From Aquimonas sp044377145 (GTDB lineage Bacteria > Pseudomonadota > Gammaproteobacteria > Xanthomonadales > Xanthomonadaceae), in contig NZ_JBILJQ010000014.1 in assembly GCF_044377145.1 (NCBI RefSeq), forward strand, positions 1 through 64,000: DNA of 64,000 bases, given 5' to 3'. This document shows, piece after piece, positions 1 to 8,579 of this stretch (position 1 is the stretch's first letter; every line of letters starts with the position of its first letter). The position numbers and the translations under genes were made by a program. The notes under the pieces are model-generated. The model was not told where the DNA came from, ran no database searches, and saw only the letters and a program-made list of their open reading frames with translations.

Positions 1-128
1 TTCTTGTGCAGGCGAATGTTCATGCAGTCCTCGGAGCGGAAAGCTCGGTCAGCAGGCCAACCAAGACCTCTCGTCCGACCAGCAGCGCTGACCGATTATG
101 CAGGATGCATTCGTCCGGGATGCGACAA

Positions 129-1292
129 CTACACCGCACCATCCGGTCCGACGCGCACATCGCGGATGCGCCATTTGAGGTCTTCGAGCAGGCGTTCTTC
201 GGCGACGACGGCATCGCCTTCGAGGCTGAGCCGGATCAGCGCGCGCTGGGCCAGTGCGCCCACGAACAGGCTGCGCTGCCAGGTCGGGAATCGCGCGTGG
301 TCGTAGAAGGCCATGCCGCTGAGGCCCGGTGACACCGGCCAGTAGTGGTGCGGCGGCTCGGCGCCTTCGGCGGTGGTGCCGACGGCTTCGGGAATGACAT
401 CACCGGAATAGTTGATGCCGAAGGTCGCCAGCGGCCAGCCGTAGTTCTTGCCCGGCTGCGGGATGTTGATTTCGTCGCCACCCTTGGGACCGTGTTCGTG
501 GGTCCAGACTGCGCCGGTCCAGGGATTGAGCGCCGCGCCCTGCTGGTTGCGGTGGCCGTAGGACCAGAACTCCGGCAGCGCGCCTTCGGTGCTGACGAAG
601 GGGTTGTCGGCGGGCACGCTGCCATCGAGATTGACCCGGATCAGGCCGCCCATATGGCTGCCAAGATCCTGCGCGGTCGGGCGCAGGCCGCGATCGCCCA
701 GGCTGATGAACAGATGGCCCTGGCCGTCGAACACCAGGCGTGATCCAAAGTGATGCCGCGTATCGACCTTGGGCGTCTGGCTGAAGATCACGGTGACCTC
801 TTCGAGGCCACTATCAGTCAAGCGCGCGTAGGCGACAGCGGTGCTGGCGAGCTTGCCCTCGCCGGGTTCGGCGTAGCTGAGATAGATGCGCTGGCTGCTA
901 GCGAAATCCGGCGCCGGCACCACATCGAACAGGCCGCCCTGACCTTCTGCAACGACGTCGGGCACGCCGGTCAGCGCGGCTGAGACCACGCCATCGGTGC
1001 CAATGATGCGCAGGCGGCCGGGGCGTTCGCTGACCAGCAGGCGACCGTCCGGCAGGAAGGCCAGCGCCCAGGGATTTTCCAGGCCCGAGGCCAGCGTGCT
1101 GACCGCGATCGGGCCATGCTGGCTGGACAACGATCGTGGCGCTTCCGCGCTCGCGCTGGCCGCCACTGCGGCGCTCGATGCTGCGGCCGCGGCGGGCGTC
1201 TGCGTGCCGGCCTGGCTGCAGGCGCTCAGGCTGAAGCCGAAGGCGATCGCGAGGATCAGGGACCGGCGGGCGTAGGTGTGGATATCGAACAT
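129..1292 (-). CDS. PQQ-dependent aldose sugar dehydrogenase, lipoprotein
   Basis: A 387-residue protein of the soluble aldose sugar dehydrogenase (Asd/YliI) beta-propeller family, which oxidises sugars with PQQ and passes electrons to a carrier in the periplasm. The start at MFDIHTYARR gives a lipoprotein signal with the lipobox LSAC (Cys25). Family motifs are clear: NPWALAFLPDG, HHFGSRLVF with the expected catalytic His, YGHRNQQG and HEHGPKGGDEIN. The protein ends abruptly at GPDGAV, where relatives normally continue about 10-15 residues (Y-x-L-T-D...). A TAG interrupts there, and the same frame stays open for 10 more codons to a TAA at 96-98. A secreted c-type cytochrome gene lies upstream on the same strand and could be the electron acceptor, though 441 bases separate them. 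Confidence 0.9.
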   Translation of the reverse strand: MFDIHTYARRSLILAIAFGFSLSACSQAGTQTPAAAAASSAAVAASASAEAPRSLSSQHGPIAVSTLASGLENPWALAFLPDGRLLVSERPGRLRIIGTDGVVSAALTGVPDVVAEGQGGLFDVVPAPDFASSQRIYLSYAEPGEGKLASTAVAYARLTDSGLEEVTVIFSQTPKVDTRHHFGSRLVFDGQGHLFISLGDRGLRPTAQDLGSHMGGLIRVNLDGSVPADNPFVSTEGALPEFWSYGHRNQQGAALNPWTGAVWTHEHGPKGGDEINIPQPGKNYGWPLATFGINYSGDVIPEAVGTTAEGAEPPHHYWPVSPGLSGMAFYDHARFPTWQRSLFVGALAQRALIRLSLEGDAVVAEERLLEDLKWRIRDVRVGPDGAV

Positions 1293-1733
1293 GGCTGGGC
1301 TCCGAGTGGACAACGCCGCACACGATAGCGTGCGCGGCGTTATTCGAATGTCCCGGAAGGCCTGCCGATGCGGCTGTGCACGCGCCCGCAACCGTGATGC
1401 GAGCACTGCAGCAATCGGAGCGCCACGGATCAAGCGCCTGGCAATGCGTTGCATGCTTGAGAAGACTCAAGTCGCCGACCCAAGCCCAGGCTCGCAAGTG
1501 CGGACTCTGCGAGAGTGCGCATGCGCGTTGCGATTGCTCTGGCGGACGACGTGCGAACCGAACCGAGCAAGAATGCAGCGCCACAACGGGCACCGTCAGC
1601 GCAGCGAGCAGCAACGCGCGAACGGCGGTTTGGAACTCAGCCGTGGTATCGCCTCGGACACCGGCGAAGTGGCCCGACAGGGAAACGTGGATTGGTGCAG
1701 CTCGCGCGGCAATGCAGCCCTGCCCCAAGGCGA
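1293..1733. other. 441-base intergenic stretch, no convincing gene
   Basis: The region lies between the sugar dehydrogenase start and the cytochrome stop. It has open frames on both strands, but none shows a recognisable motif, signal peptide plus SD, or family resemblance. The promoter of the dehydrogenase probably lies in its left end. Confidence 0.5.
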
Positions 1734-2234
1734 TCAGCGACTGACCGGCGTCTCGAATCCATTGATGAACAGGGTGTCGCTCGGGAACTCGGACGCGCCC
1801 TGACTGATCCAGTCGCGGATCAAGGCCTGCTCGGCCAGCGGAATCGGTACACGCCCACGCGGCATCCGCTGGCCGGCTTCGAGCGTCTGGCAGTTGACCT
1901 TTTCCAGCAAGAAACTCGAGGCCGCATTGAACGGCACCGCGATCACCCGCCCGGGGGCAATCGCACTCGGGCCCTCGTACACGCTCAGCCAGGACCGTTC
2001 CGGGTCCAGATCGAGGCCGGCGGACGGCGAGCCGGCGTGGTTGACGTGGCAGTTCGAGCAGCGGTTCTCGAAGATCGGCTGGATCTGGCTGTAGTAGTCG
2101 ACCCGCGCGGTCACCGGCTGCTGCGCCAGGCTGACGCAACCACTGGCCTGTGCCAGCGCCGGATTCGCGGCCAACCCGCCGGCGAAAGCCAGCACGGCGA
2201 ACGACAGCGCCGTTCTCGCTCCCCGAATATGCAT
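1734..2234 (-). CDS. secreted c-type cytochrome, one haem motif
   Basis: A 166-residue exported protein. The start at MHIRGARTAL gives a clean Sec signal peptide ending near ALAQA (residues 27-30). One haem c attachment motif, CSNCH, lies at residues 59-63 in the context PIFENRCSNCH, as in monohaem domains of the planctomycete-type cytochrome family. The protein ends DTLFINGFETPVSR; a short hydrophobic x-F-x-x-GFE tail near the C-terminus is, from memory, recurrent among exported proteins of Lysobacterales and may be a sorting or processing tag (inference). It is likely a periplasmic electron carrier and may accept electrons from the PQQ dehydrogenase downstream. Confidence 0.8.
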   Translation of the reverse strand: MHIRGARTALSFAVLAFAGGLAANPALAQASGCVSLAQQPVTARVDYYSQIQPIFENRCSNCHVNHAGSPSAGLDLDPERSWLSVYEGPSAIAPGRVIAVPFNAASSFLLEKVNCQTLEAGQRMPRGRVPIPLAEQALIRDWISQGASEFPSDTLFINGFETPVSR

Positions 2235-2446
2235 GGCGAATCTCCGATAAGAACGGCCGTGGGCATGCGCGCCCTTGCCGCTGGCGGCCCAATCGTTCAT
2301 CAGGTGATCCGCCTGCGCAAGCGCGCGCCGACCGGCGGCGCCGATTCGCTCGCCACCACCTCGGCTCAGGCAGGCCCAGAACCATAAGGCCGGGCCATGC
2401 CTTGCTAGACTTCGCGCCCCCTGCTGCCCCGCGAAGCCTGCCCCGG

Positions 2447-5035
2447 ATGTCGAACGCCGATCTCTCCCAGCACACCCCGCTGATGCGGCAGTTCTTCAGC
2501 GCGAAGTCCGAGCATCCGGACGTGCTGCTGTTCTTCCGCATGGGCGATTTCTACGAACTGTTCTACGACGACGCTCGCAAGGCGGCGCGGCTGCTCGACA
2601 TCACCCTGACCCAGCGTGGCAATTCGGCCGGCGCGCCGATTCCGATGGCCGGGGTGCCGGTGCATGCCTATGAGGGCTATCTGGCGCGGCTGGTGGCGCT
2701 AGGCGAGTCGGTGGCCATCTGCGAGCAGATCGGCGACCCGGCGCTGGCGAAAGGCCTGGTCGAACGCAAGGTGGTGCGCATCGTCACGCCAGGCACCGTC
2801 ACCGACGAGGCCCTGCTGCAGGAGCGTCGCGACACCCTGCTGATGGCGGTCGCGCGCGGCAAGAAGGCGATTGGTCTGGCCTGGGCCGATCTGGCTGGCG
2901 GCCGCTTCAAGGTGGCTGAAGTCGCGGACGAAGACGCCCTGCTCAGCGAGATCGCACGGCTGGAGCCGGCCGAGCTGCTGATCCCGGACGAGGACGGCTG
3001 GCCGGAGTCGCTGAATGCGCGCACCGGCGCGCGTCGGCGTGCGCCCTGGCTGTTCGACGGCGAATCCGCACAGCGCGCGCTGTGCAGATTCTTCGGCACC
3101 AAGGATCTCGAAGGTTTCGGCGTGCAACAGCTGCACGCAGCGATTGCTGCCGCCGGCGCCCTGCTCGGCTACGTAGAGGAAACCCAGAAGCAGAGCCTGC
3201 CGCATCTGCAGAGCCTGTCGGCGGAATCCTCGGACGAGACCATCGCGATGAACGCGGCCACCCGCCGCCATCTGGAGCTGGACCAGCACGCCGAAGGCCG
3301 CACCCAGCACACCCTGCTGGGCGTGCTCGATTCGACCTGCACGCCGATGGGCGGGCGCCTGCTGCGGCGCTGGCTGCATCGACCGCTGCGCGATCACGGA
3401 GTCTTGCGCGCGCGTCACGATGCGGTGGGCCTGCTGATCGATACCGGCGCGGATGAGCCGCTGCGCGAAGCCCTGCGCGGCTTCGGCGATGTCGAGCGCA
3501 TCCTCACCCGCATTGCCTTGCGGTCCGCGCGTCCGCGCGATCTCTCGACCCTGCGCGACGCGCTGCATGCGGCCCCTGCCCTGCGCGCACTGCTGGCGCC
3601 GCTGGATGCGCCGCGGCTCAATGCGCTGGGCGCGGAGTTGGGCGAGCACGCTCAGGTCACCGACATGTTGGTGCGCGCGATCCTGCCGCAGCCGCCGGTG
3701 CTGATGCGCGACGGTGGCGTGCTCTGCGATGGTTTCGACGCTGAACTCGATCGCCTGCGCCAGCTCAGCACCCATGCCGACCAGTTCCTGCTTGATCTCG
3801 AAGCGCGCGAGCGCGCGGCCAGCGGCATCGCCACGCTCAAAGTCGGCTACAACCGCGTGCACGGCTACTTCATCGAGATCAGCAAGGGCCAGGCCGAGCG
3901 GGCGCCGACCCACTACACGCGCCGGCAGACGCTCACCAACGCCGAGCGCTACATCACTGAAGAACTGAAGGCCTTCGAAGACCAGGTGCTGAGCGCCCGC
4001 GAGCGTGCCCTGCAGCGCGAGCGCGTGCTGTGGGAAGAGCTGCTCGATTCGCTCAACACCGAGCTGCAGCCGCTGAAGCGCTTCGCCGAAGCCGTCTGCG
4101 AAATCGACGTGCTCTGCGGCTTCGCCGAGCGCGGCCGCGCGCTGGACTGGAACCGGCCTGAGCTTGTCGACGAGCCCGGCATAGCGATCACCCGCGGCCG
4201 CCATCCGGTGGTCGAATCGGTGCTGGATTCACCCTTCGAACCGAATGACCTGGCCCTGCATCCCGAGCGCCGCATGCTGGTGATCACCGGCCCCAACATG
4301 GGCGGCAAGTCGACCTATATGCGCCAGGCCGCGCTGATCGTTCTGCTCGCGCATATCGGCAGCTTCGTGCCTGCGGAAACTGCGCGGCTCGGCCCGATCG
4401 ATCGCATCCTCACCCGCATCGGCGCCGGTGACGACCTCGCCAAAGGCCAGTCGACCTTCATGGTCGAGATGACCGAGACCGCCAGCATCCTGCACAGCGC
4501 CACCGCCAACAGCCTGGTGCTGATGGACGAGATCGGCCGCGGCACCTCGACCTTTGACGGCTTGGCACTCGCGCGGGCCTGCGCGATCGCGCTGGCCAGG
4601 AACAACCGCGCCTACACCCTGTTCGCTACCCATTATTTCGAACTGACCAGCTTGCCCAGTGAGGTCCCGGGCATCGCCAATGTGCATCTCGATGCGGTCG
4701 AGCACGGCGAGCGCCTGTACTTCATGCACACGGTCAAGGACGGCCCGGCCAACCGCAGCTTCGGCCTGCAGGTCGCAGCGCTCGCCGGCCTGCCGAAGGC
4801 TGTCGTGGCGCAGGCACGCAAGTTCCTCGCCGAACTCGAACGCGGCGGCAGCACCACGCCGCAGCCGCAGCTGTCGCTGTTCGATGCGCCGCCGGTGTCG
4901 TCGGCCGGGCCCATCATCGATGAGACTGCGGAGGCGCTGAAGGCGGCGCTGGGCGAGATCGATCCCGACAGCCTGAGCCCGCGCGAGGCACACGCAGAGC
5001 TGTATCGGCTGCGCGCGCTGCTGGCATCCACCTAG
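2447..5035 (+). CDS. mutS: DNA mismatch repair protein MutS
   Basis: The protein has 862 residues, the normal MutS length. The start is MSNADLSQHT; upstream codons in the same open frame look like spurious extension. MutS scans DNA for mismatches and recruits MutL. The mismatch-wedge motif FYELF, with the conserved Phe35 and Glu37, is in the N-terminal domain. The C-terminal ATPase has Walker A GPNMGGKST near residues 615-623 and Walker B/D-loop LMDEIGRGTSTFDG. The stop codon TAG is part of the CTAG that opens the MITE-like element immediately downstream, so the element abuts the gene without removing coding sequence. It stands alone rather than in an operon. Confidence 0.98.
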   Translation: MSNADLSQHTPLMRQFFSAKSEHPDVLLFFRMGDFYELFYDDARKAARLLDITLTQRGNSAGAPIPMAGVPVHAYEGYLARLVALGESVAICEQIGDPALAKGLVERKVVRIVTPGTVTDEALLQERRDTLLMAVARGKKAIGLAWADLAGGRFKVAEVADEDALLSEIARLEPAELLIPDEDGWPESLNARTGARRRAPWLFDGESAQRALCRFFGTKDLEGFGVQQLHAAIAAAGALLGYVEETQKQSLPHLQSLSAESSDETIAMNAATRRHLELDQHAEGRTQHTLLGVLDSTCTPMGGRLLRRWLHRPLRDHGVLRARHDAVGLLIDTGADEPLREALRGFGDVERILTRIALRSARPRDLSTLRDALHAAPALRALLAPLDAPRLNALGAELGEHAQVTDMLVRAILPQPPVLMRDGGVLCDGFDAELDRLRQLSTHADQFLLDLEARERAASGIATLKVGYNRVHGYFIEISKGQAERAPTHYTRRQTLTNAERYITEELKAFEDQVLSARERALQRERVLWEELLDSLNTELQPLKRFAEAVCEIDVLCGFAERGRALDWNRPELVDEPGIAITRGRHPVVESVLDSPFEPNDLALHPERRMLVITGPNMGGKSTYMRQAALIVLLAHIGSFVPAETARLGPIDRILTRIGAGDDLAKGQSTFMVEMTETASILHSATANSLVLMDEIGRGTSTFDGLALARACAIALARNNRAYTLFATHYFELTSLPSEVPGIANVHLDAVEHGERLYFMHTVKDGPANRSFGLQVAALAGLPKAVVAQARKFLAELERGGSTTPQPQLSLFDAPPVSSAGPIIDETAEALKAALGEIDPDSLSPREAHAELYRLRALLAST

Positions 5036-5200
5036 CAGCCTGTCGGGCTTTGGGGGTCGAGGCGAAAATCCGACTGCGCGAGGACAGTTTTTCGACGATT
5101 CGCAGGCCGATAGTGGGCTCTCTTGGTCAAGAATCGGCGGAAAAGTGGGCCGTGCAGGCGGATTTGCAGCCCGGCCAACCAAAGTCCGACAGGCTGCTAG
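5032..5200. mobile_element. MITE-like element, copy 1
   Basis: A 169-bp element with near-perfect 22-bp terminal inverted repeats: the left end begins CTAGCAGCCTGTCGGGC, and the right end is its reverse complement with one mismatch. Both ends carry CTAG, which fits a 4-bp target duplication of the IS5 type (YTAR). A second copy of exactly the same length lies at 50929-51097. No transposase is encoded. The left CTAG supplies the mutS stop codon. Confidence 0.8.
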
Positions 5201-5280
5201 GTTCGAGACAGATGGAATTCAGCGCAACGCGGCTCAGGGCTCGTGGGCGCGCATCGGCGGGGCCACTCCGAGTCACCCTT

Positions 5281-5359
5281 GTTGGGCCGCGCTGCGCTTG
5301 GCCCAACCTACGGGAGCGCCGCGGATTTGTAGGTTGGGCCAAGCGCAGCGCGACCCAAC
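5281..5359. repeat. long hairpin repeat, 31-bp arms
   Basis: Arms at 5281-5311 and 5329-5359 are inverted repeats with one mismatch and a 17-base loop. The left arm begins GTTGGGCCGCGCTGCGCTTG. The GTTGGGC...GCCCAAC type of sequence is a common dispersed palindrome in proteobacterial genomes. It lies 18 bases before the fosX-like start codon, so it would sit in or next to the 5' leader and could affect expression. No second copy was noticed in this window. Confidence 0.75.
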
Positions 5360-5377
5360 GCACACACGAGAGCAACC

Positions 5378-5803
5378 ATGTCAGTCAGCGGACTCAGCCA
5401 CCTCACCTTCGTCGTCCGCGATCTCGAACGCAGCGCGCTGCTGTGGGTCGAGGGCCTGGGCGCCCAGCAGGTCTACGACAGCGGTGAGTTCTTCCACTCA
5501 CACTCGCCCGAGAAGTTCTTCCTGTTGGGCGGCGTGTGGATCGCCTTGATGCAGGGGGAACCCGGCACCCGCAGCTACCGACACGCCGCCTTCGAGGTCG
5601 CCGAAGCCGAGCTGCCGGCCTTCGAGGCGCGCCTGCGCGCACTCGGCGCCGAAGTGCAGCCGCCGCGCCCGCGCATCCAGGGCGAAGGCGTGTCGCTGTA
5701 CTTCCACGACTACGACGACAACCTGCTGGAGCTGCACAGCGGCACGCTGGAACAACGGCTCGCGACGTATGCGATGCGGCGGTCTGCGGCTTCAGGCGCT
5801 TGA
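5378..5803 (+). CDS. fosX: FosX-family fosfomycin hydrolase (VOC fold)
   Basis: A 141-residue glyoxalase/VOC-fold protein. FosX enzymes hydrate the epoxide of fosfomycin using Mn2+. It aligns over its full length with my recollection of Listeria FosX: SGLSH at the start, PEKFFLLGGVWIALM, PRPRIQGEG, YFHDYDDNLLELH and GTLEQRL. The metal ligands are His8, His69 and the Glu of LLELH near 118. Glu45 matches the catalytic base Glu44 of FosX, which separates it from the thiol transferases FosA and FosB. A chromosomal fosX-like gene may give intrinsic resistance or act on another epoxide. The SD-like GAGAG stands just upstream. Confidence 0.85.
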   Translation: MSVSGLSHLTFVVRDLERSALLWVEGLGAQQVYDSGEFFHSHSPEKFFLLGGVWIALMQGEPGTRSYRHAAFEVAEAELPAFEARLRALGAEVQPPRPRIQGEGVSLYFHDYDDNLLELHSGTLEQRLATYAMRRSAASGA

Positions 5804-5906
5804 GCGGCAGAGTCCAGATTCACTGAAGCCACGCTCGACCGCCCATCCAAGCCGAAGCCGCAATCAGCCATCATTGCTGACCCCAATTCTGCCCACGGTT
5901 CCCCGC

Positions 5907-6785
5907 ATGAAGCTCCAGATCGCCCTCGAATGGTTCTTGAATCCCGATCACCTGCCGCTGATCGCCGGCATCACCGAGGGCTGGTATCGCGAAGCCGGGC
6001 TGGAGGTCGAGCTGGTGCAGCCGGATGACCACTACGACGGGCTGGCCGCCGTGGCCGCGGGCGAGATCGCGTTCGCCTGCAATGAGCCGCTGCACATGGT
6101 CGATGCGCGGCGCCCCGGCCTTCGCGCGCTGGGCTGCTTCTTCGAGACCGAGGGCGGCATCCTGCTGCACGCAGACAGCGCGCGGAAGCTGCTGGCCGGC
6201 GAATCCATCCGCCTCGCCTCACCGGTGGCCGGCGGCGTCACCGACGCCATCGCGCGCGAAATCGTCAGGAACTGGTCCGCCAAGCAGGGCACCGCGATCG
6301 AGCCGGTAGCCGTCGCCATCGAGAGCGCCGGCTTCATGCATCTGGAGAACATGCAGAACGGCTTTGACGGCGCCTGGCTGTGCTTCGCCAACTTCGAGGG
6401 TGTGGAGGCACGCGCGGCTGGGCTGGAGCACGTCTTCGTCACCGCAGCGATGGGCGACTTCCCCAACTTCAGCGCGCTCGAATTGTTCAGCCACGCGGAG
6501 TTTTTGCAGCAACATGCCGGCGTGGTCGACAGCCTGCGCGCCATCATCAGTCGCGGCGCCCAGGCCTGCATCGATGACCCAGCCTTCGCGGCCCGCACCT
6601 GGTACGCCTACAGCGGCAACACACCCGACCCGCTGATGGACGCGATCATCCAGGACACCTGCCCGCGGCTCGTTGCACCGCTTCTGCGCGAGCGTCGACG
6701 CTGGCACCGCATGTGGTCGGAATTCGAGGCGCGCGGGATGTCAGCGGTGGATGCGGCGGACTTTGATGCGCTGTATTCCGCTTGA
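5907..6785 (+). CDS. NMT1/THI5-like (SsuA-type) substrate-binding protein, apparently cytoplasmic
   Basis: A 292-residue protein of the periplasmic-binding-protein type II fold, NMT1/THI5-like branch. The opening LQIALEWFLNPDHLPLIAGI, then EAGLEVEL and a DGLAAVAAGEIAFA segment, follow the usual layout of these proteins. The odd point is that the best start (MKLQIALEW) leaves no signal peptide, so the protein seems to stay in the cytoplasm, and no ABC permease or ATPase lies next to it. It may bind or convert a small aromatic or pyrimidine-like ligand, as THI5 proteins do, or be a stand-alone sensor. The substrate cannot be told from sequence. Confidence 0.65.
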   Translation: MKLQIALEWFLNPDHLPLIAGITEGWYREAGLEVELVQPDDHYDGLAAVAAGEIAFACNEPLHMVDARRPGLRALGCFFETEGGILLHADSARKLLAGESIRLASPVAGGVTDAIAREIVRNWSAKQGTAIEPVAVAIESAGFMHLENMQNGFDGAWLCFANFEGVEARAAGLEHVFVTAAMGDFPNFSALELFSHAEFLQQHAGVVDSLRAIISRGAQACIDDPAFAARTWYAYSGNTPDPLMDAIIQDTCPRLVAPLLRERRRWHRMWSEFEARGMSAVDAADFDALYSA

Positions 6786-7070
6786 TGCGGATGGGCGCAG
6801 CAGTACCAGTGGAGCAAGACCTTCGGGCGCGGCGGGAACGGTCGCCGACTCTCCCGCGCTGCGGAAATGTCCGGCGGCATGGGATCGTGTGAGTGGATGG
6901 ATAGAAGACCGCGGCCTGCTTGAGACCACGGTCCTCCCTCAGCATCGACGTCTCGCGCTGCCGACCGCAGTCGGTTCGCCCCGGTTGCGCGCGCGAGCCG
7001 CAGCATTTTCGCGTGGGTGGGGCATGTTGCCGTGCGCCGCGGCTAGCAGCCGCCCAGATCCGGTCCGCGC

Positions 7071-7733
7071 CTATTCGAGCCAGGTCACGGTAGTTGACAA
7101 CAGCAGCAGCAAACGGCCGTCGGAAAGGTTGTTGTCGCGCGTGGTATCGGAATAGCCGAGGTAGGCATTCACCCTGCCGAACGGACGTGAAACGCCGACC
7201 TGGTAGTGCGTATAGTTTTCGAAATCGGTGTTGTCGTACTCGGTGCGCGTCGCTTCGAAATCAAGCGAAAACTCCCGCGGCAGGGCGAAGCTGTGCTTGG
7301 CCTTGGCGCGCCACGCCTCGCCACCCACGGTCTTGTCGTCGGCCAACCAGACCGTCAGTTTGGTGCTGGTGGGGAGGGTCAGGCCGGCGGTCCACTCGGT
7401 GTAGCGGTAATCGCTGGCACCCGAGTAGGTGTAGTGGGCGAAACCGGCGCTCCAGCCCCAGCCGCTGTCGTAGCTTTGGCCGTAGCCGCCATAGAAATCG
7501 ATCTCCTGGTCGGCCGGGTCACCGGGGCCGAAGTCGACGTTGGACGTCCACAAGCCGGCATAGAAGCCGCCGACACCGTAGTCGAGACTGGCTTGAAATG
7601 CGGGCTTGTTCTGGGTCTGGCTGACGCCATCGAACAGATAGTCGCTGGCCAGGGTGAAAGTGCTGGTGAGGCTGTTGGCGCTGGCGGGCGCCGAGGCGAG
7701 GCAGGCGATGAGGACAAGTGGCGCATGGCGCAT
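7071..7733 (-). CDS. TorF-family putative porin
   Basis: A 220-residue outer-membrane beta-barrel candidate. It has a signal peptide cleaved near ASAPASA, then the family opening TSTFTLASDYLFDGVSQT, which with GGFYAGLWTSNVDFG and DFYGGY is characteristic of the TorF/TIGR02001 proteins. The C-terminus ends in alternating hydrophobic residues (LLLLLSTTVTWLE), consistent with a last beta strand. It starts 29 bases after the stop of the upstream binding-protein gene and is likely co-transcribed with it. The family's transport substrate is not established. Confidence 0.85.
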   Translation of the reverse strand: MRHAPLVLIACLASAPASANSLTSTFTLASDYLFDGVSQTQNKPAFQASLDYGVGGFYAGLWTSNVDFGPGDPADQEIDFYGGYGQSYDSGWGWSAGFAHYTYSGASDYRYTEWTAGLTLPTSTKLTVWLADDKTVGGEAWRAKAKHSFALPREFSLDFEATRTEYDNTDFENYTHYQVGVSRPFGRVNAYLGYSDTTRDNNLSDGRLLLLLSTTVTWLE

Positions 7734-7762
7734 GGCTGCGGTCTCCAGAGTGGTGGGGCGTT

Positions 7763-8512
7763 TCAGTCGAAAAAGGGCGCTGCAATCGCGGCGGGGTCGA
7801 TTTTCTTCAGGCCCTCGTTGATCACGCGAGCGGCCTCCTGACCGGCGGGCGTGCGCTGAAAGGCGATGAACAGTTGCTTGTCTTCCAGCAGTCGCGCATT
7901 GAACTGCAGCTGCCCCTGCTGGGCCTTCAGGCCAGCGTCGTTGGCGAGCAGATAGCCCATGACGTTGCGGTCAATAACGGCCAGCGGAATGCGACCACCG
8001 GCGACCTTGCGCAGGTTGGTGGCGTCGTCGTTGACCGGTTCCACCTTGAGATCGCCCGCAGCGGCCATGGCATCAAACGCGGAGGTATTGACGTAGTCGC
8101 GCACCGTGCCGATCTGCACGGACTTCAGATCGGCGAGGCCCGACCACGCCACGGGTGCATCACGCCGTTCGGCAAAGCCGAGCGGGCCCGAACCGATCGG
8201 GTCGGACAGCTGGAACTGGGCGGCGACTTCGTCGGAGTGATACTCGGGGAAGTATCCGACGACGCCGCTGGCCGGATCGCTCGCCACCGACACGGCGCGC
8301 GCCCAAGGCAGAATGCGCACCTCCAGCTGGTAGCCCATGGCTTCGGCCGCCGCGCGCGCTACCGCAACACTGGCGCCCTGCTGATCAAGTTTTTCACCCG
8401 AGTAGGGAGGCCAGTCGAGGCTGCTCAGGCGAATCAACTTGTCTTGCCCCCAAACGGGCGAGCAAAAACCGGCCAAGAGCAGCAGCCAGACCGTGGTGTG
8501 AAGTGACTTCAT
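7763..8512 (-). CDS. periplasmic amino-acid-type solute-binding protein (SBP_bac_3)
   Basis: A 249-residue protein with a signal peptide ending at VWG-QD and the family-3 binding-protein opening IRLSSLDWPPYSGEKLDQQGA. The start at MKSLHTT is preferred because GGGAG lies 7 bases upstream; a second ATG two codons earlier is too close to it. No ABC permease or ATPase is adjacent. The neighbours are a chemoreceptor gene upstream and a porin gene downstream, which suggests a sensing role or ligand delivery to the receptor rather than import (inference). A structured leader of about 200 bases precedes it. Confidence 0.8.
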   Translation of the reverse strand: MKSLHTTVWLLLLAGFCSPVWGQDKLIRLSSLDWPPYSGEKLDQQGASVAVARAAAEAMGYQLEVRILPWARAVSVASDPASGVVGYFPEYHSDEVAAQFQLSDPIGSGPLGFAERRDAPVAWSGLADLKSVQIGTVRDYVNTSAFDAMAAAGDLKVEPVNDDATNLRKVAGGRIPLAVIDRNVMGYLLANDAGLKAQQGQLQFNARLLEDKQLFIAFQRTPAGQEAARVINEGLKKIDPAAIAAPFFD

Positions 8513-8579
8513 GGACATTCTCCCGGAGTCGGCCCGGTGGGGCCAGGTAAGAGCAAGTACTTGAACAACACCCATCCCG

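Noticed and set aside
898..2541. A 547-codon minus-strand open frame over the cytochrome and dehydrogenase genes.
   Set aside because: It is the shifted frame of two better supported genes, lacks motifs of its own, and reflects GC-rich codon bias.
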